The notes under the pieces are model-generated. The model was not told the origin of the DNA. It ran no database searches and worked only from the letters and a program-made list of their open reading frames with translations. A stretch of 64,000 nt of DNA from Mycobacterium sp. 141 (GTDB taxonomy: Bacteria; Actinomycetota; Actinomycetes; Mycobacteriales; Mycobacteriaceae): contig NZ_KB908273.1 of assembly GCF_000382405.1 (NCBI RefSeq), positions 28,442 to 92,441 on the forward strand, written 5' to 3'. Within the stretch, counting starts at the first letter, position 1. Every line of letters begins with the position of its first letter. This document shows positions 1 to 8,371 of this stretch, in pieces. The translations under genes were made by a program, and so were the position numbers.

Positions 1-248
1 CACCCGGTGATGGCTTGTACTCGTTCCTGGTCGACCAGACCGGCAACCTCACGGGCTACGAGCGCGGGGGGAAGCCCACCGTCGACGACGTGCAATTCGG
101 CAGGCCGCCCCAGGATGCCTACGGTCTGGTTGATTTCTTCTACAGCCAGTTGGGCAACCGCGCAGCACGAGGGACCGAAGATTCCGCCGGTCGAGCGCAA
201 AGGCACCACCAAGGCAATGCCGAACGGCTCGCAGTCTCGCGTACCCAT
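1..248 (-). CDS. ABC-type substrate-binding protein, N-terminal part (cut by window edge)
   Basis: An open frame on the minus strand starts at an ATG at 248 and runs off the left edge, giving about 82 residues. It reads like the start of a Peripla_BP_6 / AmiC-type ligand-binding protein: a short N-terminus, then IALVVPLRSTGGIFGPS, then AVAQLAVEEINQTVGILGRP, then HVVDGG. That pattern is the first beta strand and first helix of the amide / branched-chain amino acid binding fold. A purine-rich GGGAAGTGGG lies just before the ATG. No signal peptide is visible, which suits cytoplasmic AmiC-like sensors as well as a wrong start. It is divergent from the MarR gene at 423, which may regulate it (inference). 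The missing C-terminus prevents a firmer call. Confidence 0.7.
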   Translation of the reverse strand, partial: MGTRDCEPFGIALVVPLRSTGGIFGPSCCAVAQLAVEEINQTVGILGRPAELHVVDGGLPPALVAREVAGLVDQERVQAITG

Positions 249-403
249 ATCCCACTTCCCGTCAGTGTGGAGTTTGTCGGGTAGCAACACCGAGAAAGTA
301 TCGACGTTGCGGCTCACGCCATGCCGGGCTTGGCATTCTTACAGACGACGAAGGGATCTGTGTCCCTGGTCACTATGACATACTCGTCCGGAGGAGCAAT
401 CGT

Positions 404-451
404 ATGGTCAACGGGGTGGTACATGTCAGATGTCGACAGTGGCCGGGCTAG
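404..451 (+). CDS. possible 15-codon upstream ORF overlapping the MarR start
   Basis: A GGAGGAG at 390-396 sits 7 nt before an ATG at 404, the best ribosome site in the area. That ATG opens only a 15-codon frame ending TAG at 449-451. It overlaps the MarR start at 423 in a different frame. It may be a translated leader that couples or limits MarR synthesis. It could also be chance. No homology is claimed. Confidence 0.35.
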   Translation: MVNGVVHVRCRQWPG

Positions 452-788
452 CCTGCGACTGTTACTGCGTTCACGCCTTGCCAGCGAGGGGATCAACGCG
501 GTCACATCTGCCTTCCAGCTAACCACTGACCAGTGGTTGGTCCTGGAACTGTTGGTCGAAAATCAGCGGACGGGTCTGTCGATGGCGGACGTGCGCAGCC
601 AGACCGGTTTGTCCAGCCCGACGGTGACGCGAATCGTCGATCACCTGGTGACATCGTCGCTCGCGTTCCGCGAGACTGATCCCGCAGATCGTCGGCGGGT
701 AACGGTCCATTGCTCGGCGCTTGGCGAGCAGACCTACCACGAATCGAAACCGCTCGTCGACGTAGCCGAGCAAACCCTGGAGCAATGA
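423..788 (+). CDS. MarR-family transcriptional regulator, short at the C-terminus
   Basis: This is a winged-helix repressor of the MarR type. Visible parts are the helix 'TTDQWLVLELL', the recognition helix 'QTGLSSPTVTRIVDHLV', and the wing with the family signature DPADRRRVTVH. The start chosen, ATG 423, gives 121 residues; an in-frame ATG at 375 has no better ribosome site. MarR proteins are usually about 140-150 residues, and the C-terminal dimerisation helix looks cut short at the TGA at 786. Reading on in frame past the TGA gives a short Leu-rich stretch (NYLINHLD) that could be the lost helix end. It is divergent from the binding-protein gene at 248, its likely target. A ligand cannot be inferred. 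Confidence 0.75.
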   Translation: MSDVDSGRASLRLLLRSRLASEGINAVTSAFQLTTDQWLVLELLVENQRTGLSMADVRSQTGLSSPTVTRIVDHLVTSSLAFRETDPADRRRVTVHCSALGEQTYHESKPLVDVAEQTLEQ

Positions 789-950
789 TCGGAACCGGCG
801 GGCCACCAACGTCGGAACTACCTGATCAATCATCTTGACTCCCCCGCCACCCGACGGTGCATCTCGACTTTGACCTGCCGAAGCCACGCCGCGATGTACA
901 CGCACGCGTCATCCGGTGCTCGGCATTATCGGTTCGTCGAGAGCTGGCGC

Positions 951-1331
951 CTACTTGACGATCAAGTTGCTCACCATCGCCGGATGGTAGGTGCAGTCGA
1001 AGCCGTATTCGCCCGGGTCCGAAGGCGCGGTGAGAAGCGCGCGTTGCTTGCCGGCCACATGAACGTCGAACAGCCCCTTGGTAAGTGAGGTCACCGTGTG
1101 CGCGACCTCGTCGTCGTTGACGATCGTGATCTGTGTTCCGGGGGCTACGGTGAGCGGCGCGCTGAACCCCATTCCGGCGATCGTGATGACAGGCGTTCCC
1201 GGAGCCGGTGCGGGCACCGGGCTGCCTGTGGCCGCTTCGGAGTCATGCCCGGCGGAAGGCTGCGAGTTCGAACATGCGACGGCTCCGAATGCCAGTGCCG
1301 CCGCCGCACAGCACACCACGATGCGATTCAT
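951..1331 (-). CDS. cupredoxin-like lipoprotein
   Basis: The protein is a predicted 126-residue exported lipoprotein with a single blue-copper-like domain. It has an N-terminal signal ending in the lipobox AVAC (Cys about residue 20), a Pro/Ala-rich linker, then a cupredoxin fold. Type-1 copper ligands are visible: His in VAHTVT and the C-terminal cluster CTYHPAM (Cys, His, Met). That is the plastocyanin/azurin-like arrangement seen in small actinobacterial cupredoxins. ATG 1331 is used because AGGGAG lies 4 nt upstream. It probably acts outside the membrane in electron transfer or copper handling. The partner is unknown, and neighbours give no clue. Confidence 0.8.
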   Translation of the reverse strand: MNRIVVCCAAAALAFGAVACSNSQPSAGHDSEAATGSPVPAPAPGTPVITIAGMGFSAPLTVAPGTQITIVNDDEVAHTVTSLTKGLFDVHVAGKQRALLTAPSDPGEYGFDCTYHPAMVSNLIVK

Positions 1332-1369
1332 CACACTCCCTGAGGGCTGTCATCAAACACTACGATTAT

Positions 1370-2524
1370 CTATCCCGCGTCAACCGTCGGGTCACGAGTC
1401 GGCCAGATACCGGCGGCGTTCCAGATGCCTAGCACGTCGAGCATCCTTGCGGCAGCCCGCGGCCAGGTGAACTGCTCGGCACGCTGGCGCGCACTGCTGC
1501 GGCGTAGCGATTCCGGGCGGCTGATCACCGAGGTCACCGCATGCGCGATGGCCCGGGGATCGTTGTCGGCCGTCGCGCCGCTGTCGGACGTGAGGATCTC
1601 GGCCAGCGCCGAGGTTCGTGACACCACCGCGGGGGTGCCGCACGCCAGGGCTTCCAGCGCGGCCAGGCCGAAGGTTTCATGCGGACCGGGAGCGAGCGCG
1701 ACGTCGGCCGACGCCAGGATGGTCGCCACAGTGTCACGACAGCCGATGTAGCCGGTGAACTCGACCGGTAATCGCGCCGCCTGGCGTTCCAGCCGGGCCC
1801 GCAACGGCCCTTCCCCGACCACCACCAGGCGCGCGTCGACACCGGAATCACGCAGCGCTGCAACGGTATCGATACTTCGATGGGCGTGTTTCTCAACCGA
1901 GAGTCTGCCGCAGTGCACCAGCAAGGTGTGTTCCGGCGCGGCCCACCGGCTGCGCATCTGCTCGCTGCGCCACCGCGGGTGGAACTGCTCCAGATCGACA
2001 CCGAGCGGCACGGTGGCGACGTTGACCGCGCCGATCCGGTCGAACTCCTCGCGGGCGAACGCCGTCGTGCACACCACCGCGTCGTAGTTCGCTGCGGTGC
2101 GGCGGTTGGCGAAGTTCGCCACCGCGCGGGCCGTGGACCGCGGAAGTACCTGTCCGACCAGACGATCCAGGCGTTCGTGGGAGATCATCACAGTGGCGAC
2201 GTGGTGGCGACGCCCCCACGGCCCGAGCGAGCGCAGGGTCAGCCGGTCGGACACCTCCAGCGCGTCGGGCTCGAGTTCGCGCAGCAGCGTGGTGACCGGG
2301 CCGGGCAGCACGGCGCGGTACCCCCCGGTGAACGGGATCTGTCTGGCCGGCAACGAGATTCGTACGACGCCACTGGGTAGGACATGCTGTTGCGGGTGGG
2401 TGCCGGGCACGATGAGGTACACCTCGTGACCAGCGGCACGGTATTCCGCACCCAGCCGGTCGACCGCGGTGCGCAGACCCCCCGAGCGCGGGCCGTAGAA
2501 GTTGGCTACCTGGACAACCCGCAT
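1370..2524 (-). CDS. pimC: GT4 mannosyltransferase resembling PimC
   Basis: This is a GT-B fold, family-4 glycosyltransferase of 384 residues, predicted to transfer mannose from GDP-mannose to a lipid-linked acceptor at the membrane. The N-terminal domain begins VVQVANFYGPRSGGLRTAV. The C-terminal domain shows the EX7E-type region HETFGLAALEALACGTPAVVS and a donor-binding stretch HCGRLSVEKHAHRSI. From memory the sequence is close to PimC, described from M. tuberculosis CDC1551 as a third mannosyltransferase of phosphatidylinositol mannoside synthesis and missing in H37Rv. The start ATG 2524 is the first Met and lines up with PimC. The gene stands alone. The exact acceptor is inferred, not seen. 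Confidence 0.75.
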   Translation of the reverse strand: MRVVQVANFYGPRSGGLRTAVDRLGAEYRAAGHEVYLIVPGTHPQQHVLPSGVVRISLPARQIPFTGGYRAVLPGPVTTLLRELEPDALEVSDRLTLRSLGPWGRRHHVATVMISHERLDRLVGQVLPRSTARAVANFANRRTAANYDAVVCTTAFAREEFDRIGAVNVATVPLGVDLEQFHPRWRSEQMRSRWAAPEHTLLVHCGRLSVEKHAHRSIDTVAALRDSGVDARLVVVGEGPLRARLERQAARLPVEFTGYIGCRDTVATILASADVALAPGPHETFGLAALEALACGTPAVVSRTSALAEILTSDSGATADNDPRAIAHAVTSVISRPESLRRSSARQRAEQFTWPRAAARMLDVLGIWNAAGIWPTRDPTVDAG

Positions 2525-2647
2525 GCCCAGATCAGAACCGGGCGTGATGTGCGGTCAACAACGTGACGCCCACCGTTGGCTGAACACGTGCTGAACTCCC
2601 GTTCCGGACGCGGCTCGTCGGTCGTCGGCCGTCGGTCATCGCGAGCG

Positions 2648-2699
2648 TTTGTCACGCCAGTGTGGCGCTCGAGCTCGAGCGCCACACTGGCGTGACAAA
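2648..2699. terminator. 52-bp perfect palindrome, likely bidirectional terminator
   Basis: Each arm is 26 bp with no mismatch and no spacer, centred between 2673 and 2674. It starts TTTGTCACGCC and ends GGCGTGACAAA. It lies between the end of the hydrolase gene (2738) and the start of the mannosyltransferase gene (2524), both on the minus strand. A strong hairpin there would end hydrolase transcription. A dispersed palindromic repeat is the alternative. The rest of 2525-2737 shows nothing else. Confidence 0.7.
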
Positions 2700-2737
2700 G
2701 CCGTGCCGAGGCGCGCGGATGGAAGTCCGGCGGGCAA

Positions 2738-3649
2738 TCAGCCGAGGTGCTGGCTGAACCAGTCCTGGACGCGGCGCCAGGCGTCGGCCGCAGCGGCGGG
2801 GTTGTAGCGATCCCCCGTGTCGTTGAAGAAGGCATGGTTGGCGTCGGGTTCGGTGATGAGGTCGTGCACCATGCCGGCCTTTTCGAGTGCAGCGCGGACC
2901 ACGGGCTCGGTACTGGTCACCCGTTGATCCTGCGCACCATAGAAGGCGAGGACAGCCGCCTCGCGGGAACCGGAGAAGTCCGGATTGTCCGGGGCCGGCC
3001 CGTAGAACGGCACTGCTGCGGCCAGTTGGGGCGTGCCTGCGGCCAGCAGTTGCCAGACCAACCCGCCGCCCATACAGAAGCCGACGGCGGCAAGTTTGTG
3101 GTCGGGGACGCGGCGGGCGAGTTCATCGACGCCGGACTTGAGGTTGGCGATGAACTCTTCGGGTGTGATCTTGCTCAGCGCTGCGGTGGCTCCGGCCGGG
3201 TCGGCGAACGCCCCGGTTCCCCCCTGGGCCGACAACAGGTCGATCGCGAGCGCCGAGTAGCCGATGCCTGCGAAACGTCCTGCGACAGAACGCACCCAGT
3301 CGTTGAGTCCTCTGTTCTCGTGGACCACGAGGACCCCGCCGCGAGGTTGCGGAGCCGCAGCCCAGGCACCTTGAAGTTGGCCGGACGGACCCGCCCAGGT
3401 GACTGGGGCGGTGGGCAATGCGCCGGCCGAACCCGGCGGTGCCTCGGCGGTACCCGTCGCGGTCGATGACGATGAAGTTGCCTGCCCACCGGCCGGCTTC
3501 TGTTCACTGCATGCGGCGATCAACGCAGTGGCGGCGGCGGTGCCCATGCCGATGAGGGCCAGCCGGCGCAGAGCCTCGCGCCGGGACAGCAGGCCGTCCA
3601 CGTGGTCGGTGGCGATTTCCTCTGCAATGTAGCGCTGTAGCGGTGTCAT
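2738..3649 (-). CDS. Tat-exported lipoprotein, dienelactone hydrolase family
   Basis: The product is 303 residues. The N-terminus has a twin-arginine motif SRREALRRLA at about residues 22-31 and a lipobox ending IAAC at about residue 47, so it should be exported folded and lipid-anchored. After a Ser/Thr/Ala-rich linker comes an alpha/beta hydrolase of the dienelactone hydrolase type. The nucleophile is Cys in GFCMGGG, the acid is Asp in YGAQDQ, and the base is His in NHAFFND; the Glu in VHENRGL matches the family's helper residue. Family members hydrolyse cyclic esters and lactones, but most extracytoplasmic ones have no known substrate. It is divergent from the SDR gene at 3751. Confidence 0.85.
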   Translation of the reverse strand: MTPLQRYIAEEIATDHVDGLLSRREALRRLALIGMGTAAATALIAACSEQKPAGGQATSSSSTATGTAEAPPGSAGALPTAPVTWAGPSGQLQGAWAAAPQPRGGVLVVHENRGLNDWVRSVAGRFAGIGYSALAIDLLSAQGGTGAFADPAGATAALSKITPEEFIANLKSGVDELARRVPDHKLAAVGFCMGGGLVWQLLAAGTPQLAAAVPFYGPAPDNPDFSGSREAAVLAFYGAQDQRVTSTEPVVRAALEKAGMVHDLITEPDANHAFFNDTGDRYNPAAAADAWRRVQDWFSQHLG

Positions 3650-3750
3650 CTTCGCCAGTATGCGCGGTAATGCTTGAACCGCAACAATGCTGAACCACGG
3701 TGTTCACAGAACCGCGGTGGTCAACGACTGTCGGGCGCGATACTCATCGG

Positions 3751-4677
3751 ATGGTGTGGACGCCGGATCCGAATGCGCTGCGGGGCCGTGTCGCGGTGGT
3801 CGCGGGTGCGACACGGGGTGCGGGCCGGGGCATCGCCATGGCACTGGGTGAGGCGGGTGCCACGGTGGTCTGCACCGGGCGCAGCAGCGTATCCGGCAGT
3901 CGCCTGTCCGACTACGACCGCCCTGAAACGATCGAGGAGACCGCCGAACTGGTCTGTGCGGTCGGCGGCGCGGGCATCCCGATCCAGGTCGACCACCTCG
4001 ACATCCCACAGGTCCGGGCGCTCGCCGAACGTCTCGACCGCGACTTCGGCAGTATCGACATCCTGGTCAACGACATCTGGGGCGCCGAGATCCTGAAGGG
4101 CGCTCCGGCCACGTGGGGCCAGCCGATGTGGCAGCACGATCTCGACGACGGATTGCGCATCTTGCGTCTGGGCCTCGACACACATCTGATCACCTCGCAC
4201 TGCCTGCTACCCTTGCTGACCACCAAGCCCGGCGGCCTTCTGGTCGAAATAACCGACGGTACAACGGAATTCAATGCCGAGAATTACCGCTTGTCAGTTT
4301 TCTACGACCTGGTGAAGGATGCGGTCAACCGGTTGGCCTTCAGTCACGGTTTCGAGCTCGCCGTGTTCGGTGCCGCGGCGGTCGCCGTCACCCCGGGCTG
4401 GTTGCGCTCGGAGATGATACTGGACAACTACGGTGTCACCGAGGCGAATTGGCGCACCGCCCTGGATCCGCTCCGCGCCGACGGCTACCCGATGGCGCCA
4501 CCAGGTTTCACCGAATCCGAGACCCCCCGATTCGTCGGTCGGGGTATCGCCGCCATGGCCGCCGATCCCACCCGGGCCCGCTGGAACCAGCGGTCGGTCA
4601 GCTCCGTCGACTTGGCCAGGGAATACGGATTCACCGACCTCGACGGACGCCAGCCGGATGCCTGGGCGCCGCTATAA
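3751..4677 (+). CDS. short-chain dehydrogenase/reductase
   Basis: A Rossmann-fold SDR of 308 residues, longer than the usual 250. The cofactor loop is AGATRGAGRGIA near residue 20, followed by TGRSS, which suits NADP. The catalytic YxxxK is visible as FYDLVKDA. The usual catalytic Ser position reads ITDGT, so the Ser is replaced or displaced. ATG 3751 is chosen because the Rossmann fold begins soon after it, and a GATACT at 3739-3744 lies 6 nt upstream, consistent with a leaderless transcript. The long C-terminal tail (TESETPRFVGRGIAAMA) resembles DHRS1-like SDRs. Substrate is unknown. Confidence 0.8.
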   Translation: MVWTPDPNALRGRVAVVAGATRGAGRGIAMALGEAGATVVCTGRSSVSGSRLSDYDRPETIEETAELVCAVGGAGIPIQVDHLDIPQVRALAERLDRDFGSIDILVNDIWGAEILKGAPATWGQPMWQHDLDDGLRILRLGLDTHLITSHCLLPLLTTKPGGLLVEITDGTTEFNAENYRLSVFYDLVKDAVNRLAFSHGFELAVFGAAAVAVTPGWLRSEMILDNYGVTEANWRTALDPLRADGYPMAPPGFTESETPRFVGRGIAAMAADPTRARWNQRSVSSVDLAREYGFTDLDGRQPDAWAPL

Positions 4678-4800
4678 CCGCCGGTCATCGATTCACCAGC
4701 GCCGCCCATCCGAACCGGCCCACGCAGAACGGCGAATTCGCCGGTGCCAGTTGAAGATGCGATAGTCGGCCCGCAAACCTGCCGATCACCGGAAGAGATT

Positions 4801-6852
4801 CTAGTGCTTGACCGCAAGCGACTCGGCGCTATCCTCACCCCAGTCCCGCTGCGCCAGCACCCGGTGTGCGATGCGCTCAAGCGCGGCCTCGACCTGATCG
4901 CGGTCCGGTCTTCCCTCGAATGACGGTGACGTGGCCAGCTTCTCGACGATCCGCCCCACCAGAGCCGCCGACACCGCATCAACCTGACTCAGCCCGCGCT
5001 GCGTCAACCAAAGCTGATCTCCGGCGCGCAGGACATACCCGTCGCCGACCAGCGTGTCGAAGGTCGGTTCGAGGACCTCGTGGGGAACGCGTAATCTCTC
5101 GGCGATCTCGGTGAGCCGAGCGGAGCCGAACACCTGGCTCTGCCGGTAGATCTGCAGCAGCGCCCACAATCTGGCGACGTCGAGTTCGCAGCCCGGCGAG
5201 CCGGCGACGGTACGCAGCCGGATGTCGTGGGAGTTGCGCATCAGCCTGCTGATCGCGGTCTCCAGCACCTTCTCCGCCGACTCGGCACTGGGCATGCCGA
5301 ATCCCTCACCGAGATCGACCGCCACGCTCGCGTCCATCTCCTGCAGCGGCACCTCCTTGAGGAACAACGCCACCACAAACCCGAGCAGCGCGACCGGCGC
5401 CGCGCACAGGAACACATTGCCCAGGGCACCGGCGTACGCGTCGACAATGGGCGCGGCCACCTGGGCCGGCAGTTCATGCAGCGCCTTGGGCGAGGCCCCG
5501 GCCGCCGCCGGGGCACCACTGGCAGCCAGCGCGCCCGGAAGCCGACCCGACAGGAAGTTGGTGAAAAGCGAGCCGAAGATGGCCGCGCCGAAGGAGCTGC
5601 CGATGGTCCGAAAGAACGTCACGCCAGACGTCGCCACACCGAGATCGGCGAACTTCGCGGTGTTCTGCACGGTCAGGATGAGCACCTGCATGCACATACC
5701 GATGCCGATACCGAGGATGAACAGGTACAGCGACTGCTGCAGCGTCGGCGTGGCCGCGTCCATCCGGGACAGCAGCACGAACGCGATCGTCATCACCGCG
5801 GTGCCGGCGACCGGGAAGATCTTGTAGCGACCCGTGCGGCTGACGATGGCGCCGCTGCCGGTCGAGGTGATGAGCAGCCCGGCCACCATGGGCAGCGTGC
5901 GCAGCCCCGATTCGGTCGCCGAGACACCGTTGACGAACTGCATGAACGTGGGCATGAAGGTCAACGCGCCGAGCATCGCGAAACCGACGATGAACGACAG
6001 CACACAACACACCGCGAACACCGGGCTGGCGAACAGGCGCATGGGCAGGATCGGTTCGGCCGCACGCATTTCCGCGCGGACGAAGGCGGCCAGAGCGATC
6101 GCCGACCCGATGAACAGGCCGATGATGACCGGCGACGCCCAGGGGTATTCGCCGCCACCCCAGCTGGTGGCGAGGGTGAGGCCGGAGGCGCCCAGCCCGA
6201 CAAGGACGATACCGAGGTAGTCGATTACCGGCCGGCCGGCGCGGCTCAGCGCCGGGATGGTGCCCGCGGCGACGAAGAACACCACGATGCCGACCGGGAC
6301 GTTGATCCAGAACGCCCAGCGCCAACTCAGGTGGTCGGTGAAGAACCCGCCGAGCAGCGGGCCGATCACCGTGGTGACGCCGAAGACAGCGCCGAGCATG
6401 CCCTGATAGCGGCCTCGGTCACGGAGCGGGATGACTTCGCCGATAAGCGCGGTGGCGGTGACCATGATCGCACCGCCGCCGATGCCCTGCAGTGCACGGG
6501 AAGCCACCAGCATGGCCATCGAGCCGGATGCACCGCACAGCACCGAACCGACCAGGAAGAAAACCACCGCGGCCTGGAACACCGCCTTGCGGCCGAAGAT
6601 GTCGCCGACCTTGCCCACCACGGCGGTGACGATCGTGGAGGCCAACAAATAGCTGGTCACCACCCAGGACTGATGGCCCGCGCCGCCGAGATCGGCGACG
6701 ACGGTTGGCAGCGCGGTCGCCACGATGGTCTGGTCCAAAGCGGCGAGCAGCATGCCGAGCAGCACCGCGACGAAGACGAGGTTGCGGCGCCGCAGGCTCA
6801 GCAGAACACCGCCGCTGGGCTGCGGTTCCGCGGTGGTCGGTGCGCTTGTCAT
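4801..6852 (-). CDS. DHA2 drug efflux transporter (MFS, 14 TM) with C-terminal winged-helix tail
   Basis: A 683-residue proton-driven efflux pump. The first TM segments carry the DHA2 signatures LDQTIVATALPTV and GKVGDIFGRK, and ALQGIGGGAI follows. About 14 membrane segments fill residues 25-510. The last ~160 residues are soluble and look like a winged helix: LTEIAERLRVPHEVLEPTFDTLVGDGYV, a short wing, then LTQRGLSQVDAV. M. tuberculosis Rv1877 (about 687 residues, next to bfrA) appears to be the counterpart, from memory. ATG 6852 follows AAAGGATGTC. The tail may sense the drug or anchor a partner; that is inference. Substrates cannot be read from sequence. It is downstream of bfrA on the same strand. 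Confidence 0.88.
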   Translation of the reverse strand: MTSAPTTAEPQPSGGVLLSLRRRNLVFVAVLLGMLLAALDQTIVATALPTVVADLGGAGHQSWVVTSYLLASTIVTAVVGKVGDIFGRKAVFQAAVVFFLVGSVLCGASGSMAMLVASRALQGIGGGAIMVTATALIGEVIPLRDRGRYQGMLGAVFGVTTVIGPLLGGFFTDHLSWRWAFWINVPVGIVVFFVAAGTIPALSRAGRPVIDYLGIVLVGLGASGLTLATSWGGGEYPWASPVIIGLFIGSAIALAAFVRAEMRAAEPILPMRLFASPVFAVCCVLSFIVGFAMLGALTFMPTFMQFVNGVSATESGLRTLPMVAGLLITSTGSGAIVSRTGRYKIFPVAGTAVMTIAFVLLSRMDAATPTLQQSLYLFILGIGIGMCMQVLILTVQNTAKFADLGVATSGVTFFRTIGSSFGAAIFGSLFTNFLSGRLPGALAASGAPAAAGASPKALHELPAQVAAPIVDAYAGALGNVFLCAAPVALLGFVVALFLKEVPLQEMDASVAVDLGEGFGMPSAESAEKVLETAISRLMRNSHDIRLRTVAGSPGCELDVARLWALLQIYRQSQVFGSARLTEIAERLRVPHEVLEPTFDTLVGDGYVLRAGDQLWLTQRGLSQVDAVSAALVGRIVEKLATSPSFEGRPDRDQVEAALERIAHRVLAQRDWGEDSAESLAVKH

Positions 6853-7008
6853 GACATCCTTTCGCCGACGACGGGACGGTCGGTCCAGACGTCATATCGT
6901 TAGGTTGCCTATGAAAGTTACCGTGAGGCGCAACACAGACGTAAACCGCCTCGGACCTCCGGTACCGAACCGGACATCCGAGGCGGCGACAAGCGTGGCG
7001 GCCGAGGG

Positions 7009-7488
7009 CTACTGCGGCGGCCGGGAGACGCACTGCGCGGCGTAGAGCGCATCGCCCAGCTTGTCCATGAGTTCCAGCTGCGTTTCCAGGTAGTCGATGT
7101 GACCTTCCTCGTCGCCCAGAATCTTCTCGAACAGATTGGCCGTCACGGCGTCCTGCTTCTCACGGCACATGATGATGCCGGGCTTGAGCCGCTCGACCAC
7201 CTCGTATTCGATGGCCAGATCCGCCTCGAATTGCTCCCGCAACGTCTGCCCGATGCGCAGCGAGGACAACCGCTGATAGTTCGGCAATCCATTCAACAGC
7301 AGAATACGATCAGTGATCACCTCCGCGTGCTGCATTTCTTCGAATGATTCCGAGCGCGTATGGCCAGCCAGTTCTGTGAATCCCCAGCTGTCCTGCATCT
7401 TGGAATGCAGAAAGTACTGATTAATGGCTGTGAGCTCGCTCGTCAATTGCTCATTCAGCAATTTCAGAACGTCCGGATCCCCTTGCAT
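7009..7488 (-). CDS. bfrA: bacterioferritin
   Basis: A 159-residue haem-containing iron-storage subunit forming a 24-mer shell in the cytoplasm. All ferroxidase ligands are present at family positions: Glu18, Glu51, His54, Glu94, Glu127 and His130. The haem ligand Met52 lies in EEMQHAE. The start ATG 7488 gives the known MQGDPDVL beginning and has AGGAG 5 nt upstream; a GTG six bases earlier is less likely. It precedes the efflux gene on the same strand. The bfd gene, whose product normally reduces Bfr to release iron, lies 0.9 kb away on the other strand. Iron control by IdeR is known for mycobacterial bfrA, but I see no clear IdeR box here. Confidence 0.96.
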   Translation of the reverse strand: MQGDPDVLKLLNEQLTSELTAINQYFLHSKMQDSWGFTELAGHTRSESFEEMQHAEVITDRILLLNGLPNYQRLSSLRIGQTLREQFEADLAIEYEVVERLKPGIIMCREKQDAVTANLFEKILGDEEGHIDYLETQLELMDKLGDALYAAQCVSRPPQ

Positions 7489-7679
7489 CGTCACTCCTAA
7501 GCACTTGAGGGCTGTTCAAGCGTTGCTGTTTGCCGTGCATTGCCAATCTACTGCAGAAACTCCCGATGAGCGCATTGATTTCGGGTACGTTCGCGCATTT
7601 TTCGGGTGGAATACCCGCCCCTGCCTAACCCGTCGACCCATCAGACCTCGAAGGCTGGACTGCCTGTCCTAAGTAAGGT

Positions 7680-7685
7680 TAGACT
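7680..7685 (+). promoter_or_regulatory. -10 element of a near-leaderless promoter
   Basis: TAGACT ends 8 nt before the ATG at 7694, so transcription would begin close to the start codon. The flanking GTTAG-N6-CTAAC is a small palindrome, but its spacing does not match the IdeR box. Confidence 0.45.
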
Positions 7686-7693
7686 CGGCTAAC

Positions 7694-8359
7694 ATGCCGG
7701 CCGACGGACAGGAATCGCGAGAAGAAATGCGTGAGTTCGATTTGCACTCGCTCATTTTGTCCTGCGATTTCCGGCTCGACGATGTCGAACAGATGTGGAA
7801 ATGGATGAAGAAACATCGTTCGAGATTACTGACTATCGGAGCACATCATGTGGTGCTCTACACGTCGATTTGGGAGCCCGGCCGGGTTCTGGTGACCATC
7901 GGTATCCGTAATGCCCGATCAATTCGCGATATATTGCGTTCGCCGGCCATTTTCGAATGGTTCGACATATCCGGCGTCGAAGACATTCCGCCGATATTCG
8001 GCGGGGAGGTGGTGGAGAAAATCGACCTGGCCGGGCCGACCGCGGACGGTTACACGGCCAGGGTGGTGGTCGGTGCGGTCTCGGTGGTCGACGACGTGCC
8101 AACGCTGATGCGCAAAGTGCACGACGGGCTGGGCCGGTTCGAGAACAGCGGCGTGCGCAAGGTGTGGGTGTACCAGGCGCTCGACGACGGGCAAGAAGTC
8201 ATGATCCTGCAGGAGATCGAAGACGAGATCAGCGCCCGCCAGTGGATCGACCACCCGGATGCCGCCGCCGAATGGATGACGCGAGCCGGCTTCGGCGCCT
8301 ATCCGAGCCTGTTCGTCGGCAAATTGGCCCACATCATGACTGTCGACGGCCAGGAATGA
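7694..8359 (+). CDS. conserved hypothetical protein between bfrA and bfd
   Basis: A 221-residue soluble protein with no signal peptide or membrane segment. I do not recognise its family. Residues about 15-105 and 115-215 look like two copies of a small alpha/beta unit: a strand, a helix, and a hydrophobic strand (HHVVLYTSIWEPGRVLVTIGI in the first, VRKVWVYQALDDGQEVMILQEI in the second). That shape recalls dimeric alpha-beta barrel (ABM-like) domains, which often bind haem or small aromatics. It has no ribosome site but a -10 element just upstream, so it is probably leaderless. It is 12 bp before bfd on the same strand, suggesting a shared transcript and an iron-related role. This function is inference only. 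Confidence 0.75.
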   Translation: MPADGQESREEMREFDLHSLILSCDFRLDDVEQMWKWMKKHRSRLLTIGAHHVVLYTSIWEPGRVLVTIGIRNARSIRDILRSPAIFEWFDISGVEDIPPIFGGEVVEKIDLAGPTADGYTARVVVGAVSVVDDVPTLMRKVHDGLGRFENSGVRKVWVYQALDDGQEVMILQEIEDEISARQWIDHPDAAAEWMTRAGFGAYPSLFVGKLAHIMTVDGQE

Positions 8360-8371
8360 GCCGGTGAGCTG

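Noticed and set aside
5227..6903. 558-codon plus-strand open frame
   Set aside because: Antisense to the efflux pump, rich in Arg, His, Gln and Asp, with no domain. A shadow frame.
7671..7697. IdeR box before the gene at 7694
   Set aside because: GTTAG and CTAAC are present, but 6 bp apart instead of 1 bp as in the 19-bp IdeR consensus.
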